A stretch of DNA of 64,000 nucleotides from positions 2,356,001-2,420,000 of the forward strand of contig JAGYVD010000005.1 of assembly GCA_021209875.1 (NCBI GenBank), written 5' to 3'. How positions within the stretch are numbered: position 1 is the stretch's first letter; every line of letters starts with the position of its first letter. The notes beneath the pieces were generated by a model, which saw nothing but the letters and a program-made list of their open reading frames with translations, did not search any database and had not been told where the DNA came from. This stretch comes from Rosellinia necatrix. Lineage: Eukaryota > Ascomycota > Sordariomycetes > Xylariales > Xylariaceae. The position numbers were made by a program, and so were the translations under genes. Below are positions 1 to 10,392 of this stretch, piece by piece.

Positions 1-91
1 GAGCAAGCTCCAAAGCACCAGCTTTCCTCTTACATCCCATGCTCTTGTCCCATTCGGCAATGGCAACGCGCCGCGGCCTCCCACCTCTACT

Positions 92-1608
92 ATGGCAAAA
101 GGGTCGATGAGTGATCCCAAGACAATTGTATTCCTACATCCAGACTTGGGAATTGGCGGCGCCGAAAGACTCGTGGTTGACGCCGCCGTCGGCCTGCAGA
201 AACGGGGTCACAAAATCATCATATTCACAAGCCATTGCGATCCCGCCCACTGTTTCGACGAGGCCCGAGACGGTGAGTCTTTGCTCCAATACCTCTGCCA
301 TTCATTTATTCGTTCGTTTGTTCGTTCGTTCGTTCGTTCGTTCGTTCGTTCGTTCATTCATCCATTATATACTGACGGCTGTCGTGCCTTGTAGGGACGC
401 TTGATGTTCGCGTTCGCGGCAACACCATCGTTCCCCCCTCGATTCTTGGACGGTTTAGCATCCTCTGTGCCATACTTCGCCAGCTTCACCTGATTCTTCA
501 GATATATTTTACATCAGAGCTCCAAGAGCTTCACCCAGATGCATTCTTTGTCGACCAGCTCAGTGCCGGACTGCCCTTGTTGCGGCGCCTGCATTCACGG
601 GGGCGCATATTCTTCTACTGTCATTTTCCAGACTTATTGCTGGCTCAAGGCAGGCAGATGTGGTGGAAACGTATGTACCGGGTACCCTTCGACTTTTGGG
701 AGCAATGGAGCATGAGCTTTGCAGATGCTATCGCTGTGAATTCCCGCTTCACAAAAGGGGTCGTCAGTCGGACATGGCCTGCGCTTGCGCGCCAGAGGGA
801 GTTGTTGGTCGTGTACCCGTGCGTAGACACAAGGACGAAGGAGAAGAAGCTGGATGAAAAGCCGTTGTGGAACGGCATGAAATATGTCTTGAGTATCAAC
901 CGATTCGAGCGCAAGAAAGACATCGCCCTCGCTATTAAAGCATTCGCCGGGCTGAGCGAGCAAAAACGTGCTGGTGTGAGGCTCGCTGTTGCTGGAGGGT
1001 ATGATCCACGCGTCGCTGAGAATGTCGGCTACCACAACGAACTAGTCGCGCTTTCTGAGTCTCTCGGCCTCAAGAATATGACAGTCAAGACGCCACAGAC
1101 GGCTCAGGCCGTACCGCGAGATGTCGAGGTCTTGTTTCTCCAAAACGTGACGAATATGTTGAAGGAGATGCTCCTATCGTCGGCTCGGCTCCTAATTTAC
1201 ACCCCTGCAAACGAACATTTTGGCATCGTACCACTTGAGGCTATGCTCAGCGGTGTTCCTGTCCTTGCGGCCAATACAGGCGGCCCTGTGGAGACCGTTG
1301 TGGAAGAGGAGACCGGTTGGCTGCGTTCTCCCGACAACGTTGATGAGTGGACTACAGTCATGGATAGGGTTCTCTACCAACTAAGCTCACAGGACCTGGC
1401 TAGATTTTCGAAAACTGGTATTGAGCGAGTCAAGAATGGGTTTGGGGAATCAAAAATGGCTTTGCACTTGGACACCATATTCGACAGGATGCTTCAAACA
1501 GAGAGGCCTATCCGAGGCAGTTCGGCAATGATCATGTTCTCGGTGTGTATTTTTAGCGTAGTCGCCGCTGTAGTAGCTTTCATTGTTCAAATATGGCCAT
1601 TTCGCTAA
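92..1608 (+). CDS. ALG2: Alg2-type alpha-1,3/1,6-mannosyltransferase
   Basis: Exons 92-272 and 395-1608 give 464 codons plus stop. The product should add the second and third mannoses to the dolichol-linked oligosaccharide on the cytosolic face of the ER, at the start of N-glycosylation. Seen: [11 protein letters not shown] near residues 22-32 (GT-B donor-domain start), the GT4 EX7E motif EHFGIVPLE near residue 333, and a single C-terminal hydrophobic segment in the last 25 residues, as expected for this membrane-associated family. Length matches fungal Alg2. The start at 92 was chosen because the ATG at 60 runs into an early stop; a further in-frame ATG at 107 is an alternative. The intron (GTGAGT..TAG, 122 nt) contains a long TTCG microsatellite. 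No partner genes of the same pathway lie nearby. Confidence 0.93.
303..357. repeat. (TTCG)n microsatellite inside the ALG2 intron
   Basis: About a dozen tandem TTCG/TTTG units fill the centre of the only intron of ALG2. The tract is open in the surrounding frame, so an unspliced reading shows a run of FVRS residues that is not part of the protein. Confidence 0.9.
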
Positions 1609-2299
1609 GGAAAATACTCTCGCCTATACTAATATAGCGTTGTGTTACATCTCACGAACGTATGATGGACTTCTTCATCAATTAGTAATCATTCCACATT
1701 ATCCATCTTCTATCTTGCTAGCCACTATGCACTATGGGTTGTTCCGAGGAGAGCCGTCAATGACGAGTTTGATAACTGGGCGGTTTTCTTTGTCTCCAAG
1801 CAGGTGTGTTTCCGGGCGGCCGACGTCTAGCGTTATAATAAAGCCCAATGTGTACGATGACAAGACCAACATCAAATCACTTAGGCAGAGCTAGAGAATG
1901 TTTCTTTATGTATCAGTGCCCCAATATAGTCTCACCTTAAAACACCTGACAAGCATTCCTAAAGCTCACCTTTTTTTGGTCTATCACGCCACATGTGCTC
2001 CTTTGAGTGACTATGGTCTGTATTCTATTTAAGAGACGTTACTTGCGGCGTCGCGGGGTTTTTTATCTCGATCGGTATGGTCATCTGCATGTCATCTATC
2101 AGGGACAAATTGCGCATACCAACAGTGTATCATTCATCACTGTCGTCGAAAGAAAAGGGGAAATTCTTTTTTCAAGTTAATACTCTCAAAACCACTACTA
2201 GCTCAATTCTATCAATAATTCCAAATCCTCTCAGTGGAAAATACCAAGAAAAGAAAAGGAAAAAGAAAAAAGAAAGAAAAGAAGGAAAAGAAAGATGAA
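1609..2299. other. Intergenic region downstream of ALG2
   Basis: No convincing coding sequence is seen; the short open frames have no recognisable domains. The right end (about 2245-2298) is a purine-rich A/G tract just upstream of a possible small ORF. Confidence 0.6.
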
Positions 2300-2533
2300 A
2301 TGGCCAATCAAACAATCAGCGATACTAAAAGGTTTAGGATCTGCGACGGCTGTCACAGGAATCTTCGCCTTGCCATGTTCTTCAATGCACAGACCCAAGA
2401 ATTGGCCAGCGTGTGCCGATGTTGCAGACACCAGGCCGCGTTAGCCGAAGACCACGGGCGGAGGAGGAATCCGACACCAACTTGGTGGCAGCAGGTCGTC
2501 CGAACCTATTTGAAGGAGTCATATCAATCCTAA
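2300..2533 (+). CDS. Hypothetical small protein with two CxxC pairs
   Basis: The open frame of 77 codons plus stop starts at an ATG right after a purine-rich tract. The translated protein has CDGC near residue 16 and CRCC near residue 39, separated by about 20 residues, a spacing compatible with a small zinc ribbon; WW and a basic stretch follow. I do not recognise the family and there is no intron or neighbour evidence. It could equally be a chance frame: the region downstream to 3.2 kb has no other coding signal. The upstream in-frame ATG at 2234 would add a lysine-rich leader encoded by the purine tract and is unlikely to be used. Confidence 0.3.
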   Translation: MANQTISDTKRFRICDGCHRNLRLAMFFNAQTQELASVCRCCRHQAALAEDHGRRRNPTPTWWQQVVRTYLKESYQS

Positions 2534-3197
2534 GATCTCACATGTGCAAGAAGCCCCCCCCCGGAACGCATGGTGATAGAGAGGTTATGAGGGAACAAGC
2601 AGGGGTTCGTTATGATCTAAAATTACCGTTAATAGGGACAGGGGGGAAGAGGACAAAAATGTATTAGTCTAGCACAACCATATCAAGAAACAATCTATTC
2701 AGTATCAATCTTAGAATATACCCTCTATGTTGGTATTACTCCTTGGGCCATATTTTAAAGTAAGAAACTTCAATGAGTTATGTGCTGCCCCCCTTAAATC
2801 ATCACCCCTGACACTGGTAGAAACGAAAATGATTTTCTTTACCGAGTAGCTATGTGAACCGCTATGAGTATGGGTGCTAATAATGGCTAGGGGCAGAATC
2901 CCTACGTTGCTTCATCCTACCCTTGCTGTCTTGTTAACATCGGGAGATTGTCTTATTTGAGTGACATTAGTGTCTCTATACATCGTAGAATAGGCACTGC
3001 TTGCTAAGATAATAGGCTTCGATGGTTATTAGTGTTTGTTAAGCGACTGAGGTTACGTGTCCAATGATACATCAATATATTTATTAGTAAATTGTGCGAT
3101 CAGAAGGCCAAGTCGTCCTGAAACTTGCGTTGCCCAAAGTCGCATACTAGCAGAACAAAATAGTGCTAGATCAAAGGGCCGGGATTGCGCACGTATG
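2534..3197. other. Intergenic, nothing recognised
   Basis: AT-rich sequence with no supported gene, RNA or long repeat. It is bounded on the right by the remains of a Zn2Cys6 regulator on the minus strand. Confidence 0.6.
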
Positions 3198-5515
3198 TTA
3201 CAGATTAAAATCATAAATATCGAAAGACCATAGCTCATCAAGATGCATAGTCATATCGGCGTCTATATTCATATCTGACGTCGTCATCAAGATAGCCGAG
3301 GATCGTTCAATCGCTTTTGGGTGTAATGGGGTTTTGAATTTGCTCAAAACGCTGTCAAGCTCCGCGTACGTCAAAGCCGTATCTTTATATTTGCCTTGAG
3401 TTTTTTTAAATTGCTCTACTAACGGTAAGTTACTATGGTCGACTCTTGATAAAAATTGCGGTACGTACGTAGAAGGATCCGAGGTACTGCCCACATGCTT
3501 GAAAATTGCTCAAGAAAGAGCACTAGTAGATTTTGACCATGATCAAGGCTTGCTACGAGCGAGGCTGTCGGGTCAGCAGTGCTCCGGCGATGTAGTTCTA
3601 GAAAGCAAAGAGCCGAATATATAATAAGACACTATGATATGATAACACGAGGTTAGCGGTCATTAGGTCGAAAGAAGCATTCAACATTCCATAGCGTCTA
3701 TACCTCACTCCAGTATGGAACATAACGTACCCCGGAGTGTTCATAGGGTAGGGTAGAAAGCCATAGTTGAAACTGAATGATCATCGAATTACTCACTATT
3801 GCAGGGTCAATCCGAGGAGAGTGTTGATTATCCCACTGCCCTACTACCGAGACAATATGTTGGCACGATTCAAGAGACTCTAGCCAATTTTGAACGAATG
3901 CCGCTTCATTCCCATCGAGCCTAGTAGATATAGCAATTATCAAACTAGTCATGTGTAGATGAAGGATATTTGTAAGCCTGATATGATGGTCGATGCACGA
4001 CTCGCCACCCAGGACATTTCTTGTCGGGTTGAGATAACGAGAAGGGAGCGATAGTCGCAGAGCAGCAAGAGCCCCTTTAAAAGCCTCGATCTTTATCAAT
4101 CGCCGATCCCCAGAAGCCCGCAGCCTCATAACTAGTGGGGGTAATAAGTCAGTATTTTCTTTCCAATTCAAAGTACGTTTACGCAGTCAAAAGCGCTAAG
4201 ATCGGACCTGTCAAGGATTCCATCATTTTTCTTTCTGAAAAGGGAGGCTTGCGAACACATACTATATCCGGCTTGCCGTAAAGCAGTTGTCGTTACCATA
4301 TGAAGGTTATAGTTGACTAAAATCCCGTTTGAGACGACATGCTTCGCTGTTTTCCATATATCTTCGACGTCGTCGGGTAAAAATACTTTGGAGGCAGAGG
4401 TTTGGATAGTATGAGCTTGACCATGGCAGCTCCTTGCAAGCGCCGTATTAATGCTCTCGAGTTCTACGACAAAAGGAGTGCCAACGGAGATGTTGGAGTA
4501 GGAGTCTAAGCAATAGATGCACCAGAAAAGATAGCGCCAATCCTCAATGTCATCCTCCGTCGCTGTTGCACAATCAAAGGCTGAGCACAAATCCGGGTTG
4601 TCGATTTGGTTAACTCCAACTGAATATGCCCTTCGGGCAAGTTTGCTGATACGCATCCAAGAGCTTGATCCAGGGAACTGATGGAACTCGTAATATGCGA
4701 GTAAACACTCGAGTCTGAAAGAGTCTAGGTTATTATGAGTGTCTGGAGAGGTCGTCTCAGGCGATACGGTTTCGAGTAGAAACTTCATGCACATTTCTAC
4801 ATCTTCGGGCTTCCAGAAGTTAATAGGACTCAAAACGCTAGCAGCTACAGTAACTATGGTCACGAGCAGGTCTCTTCCAACCAGGCCATCGTCGTATCTC
4901 TTAAGGAAGGACTCGATCCGAAACAAGGGTATCGCAGGGTGGACCTCGCTAAAGAAGTGCACAAGGCTATAAGCCCGAGGTGTTAGTATTAATTACACCT
5001 TCTCGTGTTGATCTATCAACCTACAGCTCTCTTTCATGTTGGTGGTCTAACGAGTACCCGGGGTACAGATCCCGGGTGCCGGGGCGTACCATTGGGGCAG
5101 CGAGGTTGTATGCGAGACCCCGCAAGCCAACATCCCCAAATACCGGAGTGCCCCCTTCGGGCAGACAAAGGCCCTCGGCCATATCGGAGGGCATGATATC
5201 TGCTCCGTGCAGAAGGGAGTCCTGATCAGGCCCAGGCCAAGGGTCGCCGCTTTGACCCTCTGAAGTGGACTGGGCCTCACCTGAAGCCGGGCTTGCCGAG
5301 ATAATGCCAGATTTCTGCCTACGTGAGCCACGCGGCGGACCCGGCTTCTTTCGCTCTGCCGAGTACGCGCAAGGCAAGCCCGCTTCCGAGCAACGGGAGC
5401 ATTCAGGTCGCTTTAAGTCACCTATATGTCGTGAGCATGGCTAATGCCGCGGCCGCACAGCCCAGAGCCTCCAGTCCGCAGCCTCCACTCACATTTTACC
5501 TTTTTACTGTCGGCA
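3198..5515 (-). pseudogene. Decayed Zn2Cys6 transcription factor
   Basis: On the minus strand, pieces of one fungal regulator lie in the right order but in different frames. A zinc cluster reads CRQ, a one-base slip, KKVKC, then after a GTGAGT..TAG intron CSRCSEAGLPC. A linker (5377-5025) is spliced through an intact intron (TACTAAC branch point) to HFFSEVHPAIPLF at about 4960, which opens the fungal_trans regulatory domain. The domain continues to 4168, shifts frame to 4171-3698, shifts again (MLNASFDLMTANLVLSYH, about 3670-3600), again (about 3590-3490), and ends in the frame 3494-3198. A stop directly precedes the first visible zinc-cluster Cys codon and the first Cys of the motif is not seen. 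None of the frame changes except the two stated introns has a usable GT-AG pair. It was probably the pathway regulator of the neighbouring catabolic genes; sequencing indels are the alternative explanation. Confidence 0.75.
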
Positions 5516-6199
5516 TTATATTAGCCAGGGATCTCTCGAGTCCATAGTTATGGGGGTAGGACTTGAATAACGACGAACCGGATACAGCGGTCACAGACAC
5601 GGTTTCTTGCACTCGGTGGCATCGCCCTACGGTGCTCTTGGGGGTGATTCGGCAGCTGAACTATGCCTCATAGACGTAGGAGGAAAGAAACCATCGAGCT
5701 GGTGATCGTCGAGCGTGGGGGAGGGAAAGAAAAAAACTAAAAAAAAAGTAACAAACTACCCAGCGTCGCACTGATGGGACCATGCCATGGGATGGGAGAA
5801 TCCAAAGTTTGAGTCAAGAAGGGCGTCAGGATCAAGATACGTAGGGAGTAGGTAAGGGTGGGTATATACCTACCTACCTAAGTACCTACCTACTATCTAA
5901 GTGCCTACCTAGGTAGCTTACTTACTGTAAGTACCTAGGCTAGGTAACTTTAGGTAGGTAGAGGTAGATACTTCCTCGCCTCACCTCACTTTCCATCTCA
6001 TTTCGGGATAACTAGCTATAATATGGGTTATAGTGATATTGTTATATAACACGTAGTACGACTGTTTCCTTCCAAACTACTTCGTACCTACTTAACTGTA
6101 GTTACCTAGGTAGGTAACTACCCAGCTAACAGCTAACTAAGGTATCAATGCAAATCTCCAGCCCATGCAATTTCATTTCCAGGCTACAATAGTACATCT
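5516..6199. repeat. Intergenic with dense TACCTACCTAGGTA tracts
   Basis: No gene is seen. From about 5860 to 6120 the sequence is built of AGGT/ACCT tetranucleotides and CCTAGG palindromes. It separates the decayed regulator from the 3' end of the dioxygenase gene. Confidence 0.8.
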
Positions 6200-7311
6200 T
6201 CACAAGCCGTATTTTGCGGTGTCATCTCCAAAGTCTTTCGGCAGCTCTGGCCCCCACACGGATAGAGGTCCGACGACTTCACGCGTCATGGGGGTGTCTG
6301 CATTCACCAAATCCCCATCCGCGTAGTGTTCGATCTTGAACCCGCTCGGGTCTTTCCAGTAGTCAAAGATTTGACTGCCCAAAATATGTCTTCCGACCCC
6401 CCAAACATTTTCATGGCCCTTCCGAGCCAAATACTCGTGGCCAATCAACTGCTCGTCGAAATCGGCCACTTCATACGACGTATGGTGTAAGTAGCTCTTC
6501 TTCACTTCCGGTGGCGCCCGTTGCATGAACATGACATGGTGGTCGGAGAACTCCTTTCCGAGGTCGAGGTGCAAGAAGGTAAGGACGTCGATGTTGGAGA
6601 AGTCCCAGTGGTACAAGACGTTGGAGGGTACGAAATTGAAGTTGTCCGTGTACCAACTTATCTCGGTATCAAAGTCCCGGTATACTAGTCCGAAATGGCC
6701 AAGCTTGTGGACCAATGCCGGCCCTGAGAGATACCGTTGAAATGTCCCTGACATAATTAGCAAGTTTCCTTTTCTTTTTCTCTTTTTTTTCTGGTGTAGG
6801 AGATATGACGCTGCCTGGGATCGAACTCTACCTTTTCTGAGCTTCTGAAAGGGGCCATTATATGGCCCTTGTATTTCGTGAGTAGCCGAAGGCGCCGGTC
6901 CCTTCACTTCTCGTTCGATTTGGCCATAGACCACATGAAATTGGGTATCGTCAGATCGAGTGAAGGTGATCATTTTCCCACCCCCCCCGGTGCATCTGCC
7001 AAACTTGACGGCGTTGCACCTGGTAACAGTGCCGCCTTTTCGAAATCCTCTTCTGATTTCGCCACGAAGGCAGCACCTCCAAATCTTGGACTCCCATCTC
7101 TACTTCTAGTAGCAACGTATACGTACGGGTCAACGCCATAACCACTGTACCAAACCGTGTTAGCGTCTCGCTTCGCTTCCACGAAACCCCAGTCCTTCGC
7201 GAATTCTATGAACGCCTCTAGATCTGGATGCTCAAAATACACATGTGCAATGCGTGCGAGCTGAACCTTGGAGGGGTTGTTGGTGATGTCGGGGATACGC
7301 ATGTCGGGCAT
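6200..7311 (-). CDS. VOC-superfamily extradiol-type ring-cleavage dioxygenase (frameshifted)
   Basis: The protein has two vicinal-oxygen-chelate modules, as in type I extradiol dioxygenases (catechol 2,3-dioxygenase-like, often labelled metapyrocatechase or trihydroxytoluene oxygenase). The N module starts QLARIAHVYFEHPDLEAF; the C module has KLGHFGLVYRDFD, a metal-type His in HHVMFMQ, HHTSYEVADFDE and a terminal FKIEHYADGD (candidate metal-binding Glu/His and active-site Tyr). Likely start 7311 (MPDMRIPD); an upstream in-frame ATG at 7374 would add 21 residues. An 84-nt intron (6831-6748) splits KLRK from GTFQRY and is a multiple of three, so it reads through. At 6981-6988 a run of eight C (G8 in the gene) puts the two halves out of frame: APGG.. 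and GKMITF cannot be joined by splicing. So this is either a one-base homopolymer error or a genuine null allele. Divergent from the monooxygenase. Confidence 0.8.
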
Positions 7312-7735
7312 GATGGATTCGCGAATAAACCTGGGAACTTTGGAGAGCGCTGGCAGCAAGATAAAAGCCATCATTGAGACTATATGACGAGGAGAATCAT
7401 ATTGCCGGCCGGTATGGCAGCTTTTGAACGCTGACTCCAGCCTCTATTGGAACAGGGTCGGCAAGCATTTTGGCCCAGAGAGTTCCTCCGCGGAACAATT
7501 AAGCATGTGCCGGGGAAACCACGGGCCTCACAATTAAAACGCGTAAGCTTAACAACGCAATCAAGACGTATACGTGCTTATGAACGAGTATTAGCGACAC
7601 GCTCGCCGTTATCCGGGGGAGAATATAGAACGAGCCCTTCGTCATCAACCATTCAGTGCATCAATATCTCATCACGAAAGCAGCAGACAGAAGTTCGCGG
7701 ATACTAGCAACGAAACAATTCCCCAATATTACTCT
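7312..7735. promoter_or_regulatory. Shared divergent promoter of dioxygenase and monooxygenase
   Basis: The 424-bp gap between two oppositely transcribed catabolic genes. It contains the palindromes CCGGCCGG (7405-7412) and TCCGCGGA (7487-7494), which carry the CGG/CCG triplets typical of Zn2Cys6 regulator sites. Binding by the decayed neighbour regulator is inference only. Confidence 0.45.
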
Positions 7736-9874
7736 ATGGATACCACAACAGAAGTCATCATTGTCGGCGCTGGTCCAGCCGGACTGGCTTTGGCAATCAA
7801 CTTGTCGAAGTTCAAGGTCAAGGTAGATAAACTACCAGATTCCATGTCTGTAAAATGGTGCTTATCATCTCTAGTCAATAATATTGGAAAAAGAGCTCGA
7901 AATTACGGAAGATCCCAGAGGAGTCGCGATAACGCACGATGCAGTCAGAATATGTTGGGATCTCGGGCTGAGTGGTGATATGGATAAGATCGGCCATGGT
8001 ACGACCCAGCCAATTGGACTCCAAAAAGCGAAATTTACTAATGAAAACGTGCGCAGAGTTGCCCCATTTCAACTTTCACAAGGCCTCATTCGCGAATGCC
8101 CCGTTCCTCAGCTTTGACGCATCCTCAGATAGCTTTGCCCAAACAGTCCCTGGCGCCATCTTCCAAATCCAGCCTATGTTGGGTAAGCTCTCTCTACCGG
8201 CACATTAATACCCAGTCATATACTGATGACCGTAGAGTCGGCGATGCGCGAGAAGCTGATAAACTCACAATATTGCGAGCTCCGGTCCGGCTGTACTGTG
8301 ACGGGACGAAAACAGGATGGCAGTAACATGACCGCCGAGTATACCGACGCGAAAGGGCAACTTAGAACTGTTCGTGGCTCCTGGCTCATAGGAGCGGACG
8401 GAAAACGAGGCGTAGTCAGGAAACACTTCCTTGAACCTACAGCAGGTATCCGACAAGTTGACAGTAGTTATAAATACGATGGAACCTGGATTGCAGCAAA
8501 CTTGGAATTATCGCTACCTACTCCAAAAACCCACCCTGACTTCCCTTTTTGGAAATTGGGATACACGCCAAATGATGTTTATGATCTATTTTGGCCTGTT
8601 GGTTGGCATTTTGGCAGCCCGCCTGGGAAGCCTCTCGCTGCTGGACGCTTTGGTCCGTACGAAGCCCGTCTATGGCGTCACGAATTCGCCCAAAATGATT
8701 GGAATGATGCAATGGATGCAGAAGAGCTTCTCTGGGAAAACCTTACTCCGATGATCACGCGGAAATATGATACAGGGGCGGGGATAGTCTCTTCGGGGGA
8801 TGTGATGTACCCCCGAGATTGTATCAAAATTCGGCGTTGCCGGCCATTTCATTTTACCCACAAAGTTGTCAACAAATGGTTCAACGACAGAACAATATTG
8901 ATAGGCGATGCTGCCCGTAAGTTGACCTATAATTCCCATGTCCCCGCATGCTGTGAGCATTGCCTTTTCGGAGGACATGTCCATCCATATGCTGCCGAAT
9001 TTTCTAAATAAATATATGAATAGCAATACTAACTTCACTCTCTAAAGACGTCTTTCCGCCATTTGGTGGTCAGGGAATAGCAAGTGGCTTACGAGACGCA
9101 CAGCAACTGGCCTGGCGTCTGATGCTCCTCCAACGATTACCTAACATCAATCGTTCCATCTGCGACAAGATGCTTCAAGCTTGGGCAGAAGAACGCACTC
9201 ATAGCGTGAAGCAGGCCGCGAGCCTTACCAGCCTCAACGGTCAATTGTGCAACTATGGAGACTCGTGGAAGTTATGGTTGTTGCGAAACATCGATTGGGC
9301 TATGCGTCAGGTTCCTTTTTTCCGCGGGTTGCCCGAACCTCTTGCTCAAGGCGAAGCGCACGGCTTTATGAACGTTGATGAAGGCTTTTTTTCCTCTCAT
9401 CATAAAGGAGGTGGGAGGCTCCCTCAAGTCTATTTGTCCACACGAATGACAGGTCCGGTGCTGTCCGATTCAGTATTACGCCCGCTAAATACAGCTATGA
9501 CGCTCCTGGTGATAGCAGGAGATAACCCTTCTCAGGATATGGCCGAGGCGAGAAGAGCTCTAGACGATGTTCAGATTGATAGGGCAATCCTTAGTCCTGA
9601 CGCAATCAAAGTCATCTGCTCAAAGCCGTACATCGACGCAGTTGTCAATTTGGAGGTCTACTATCCCACACCGATAGAGCAATTGTCTGAGGCGTCAGGT
9701 GTATCTATCCGGGCGTTATACGCACCTTCGAACCTATTCAGTCGATTTAACCCTCTTACGAAATTCATCATACTTCGTTCTGACTTCTTCACATTTGGCC
9801 TTGCGGAGAATTATGCGGAGTTGGTTGAATGTATTATTCATCTGAAGCATCGTATTGGCTACGACGTATCATAG
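7736..9874 (+). CDS. FAD-dependent aromatic-ring monooxygenase (phenol 2-monooxygenase family)
   Basis: Five exons (7736-7822, 7875-7998, 8057-8182, 8236-8916, 9048-9874) give 614 aa with consistent phases. It should hydroxylate a phenolic ring using NAD(P)H, O2 and FAD. Seen: Rossmann FAD motif GAGPAG at residues 11-16, GADGKRGVVRK near 165, and GDAAH(V)FPPFGGQG near 336-346, which contacts FAD/ribityl and is split by intron 4. The length and the C-terminal region (VLRPLNTAMTLLVIAG onward) fit the phenol-hydroxylase subgroup with its thioredoxin-like third domain. All introns are 52-131 nt with good GT-AG ends, and intron 2 has a TACTAAT branch site. It is divergent from the dioxygenase and convergent with the FAH-family gene, suggesting a peripheral aromatic pathway; the substrate cannot be read from sequence. 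No lesions are seen, in contrast to its neighbours. Confidence 0.92.
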
Positions 9875-10392
9875 GTGCCATAGCATTAGTGCCATCGAGC
9901 GTTTTTAATTCAACCGATCTCTTCTCTTGGTCTATCTTCTTCCTACCGTAGCTAGATCACCTATTGGGGTATTATTGAAGTCTTGGTCAATAAGAGTTCC
10001 CAGGCAATTATTCACACAAAGTGCCGATCTACCTCGTTCGGTGCTCCACATAATACCTGAAGCATTAGTTTTTGAACTTCTGGCAGAAGTCCAGACAGAG
10101 TCTTGTTTTAAGTATGTCCTCAGCAAAGCACCCGCACAGTTCGCGAGATCCAGAGAACGCATGCATTATCCATTTTCAATTGACGAGAAATTCACTATCG
10201 ATCAAATTGATAAGAGAGACGCTGAAGATAGGAGTTGATTTTACGTTGGCCAAAAATTCACCACCATGTAGCCAAGGTTATAATAAGTCTCTGAGCTCTA
10301 CGATACAGAAAAGACGCCCAACCTTTCTCCCTTGACCATACTTCTCTTAGCAAATGGCGCAGATGGGCGAATATAAAACAGAACGAGCAACC
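9875..10392. other. Convergent 3' spacer
   Basis: Lies between the stop codons of the monooxygenase (+) and the FAH-family gene (-). An open frame at 9927-10238 shows no domain and is not called. Confidence 0.6.

Noticed and set aside
9927..10238. 103-codon open frame between monooxygenase and FAH gene
   Set aside because: No domain, no splice support and a convergent 3' position; probably chance.
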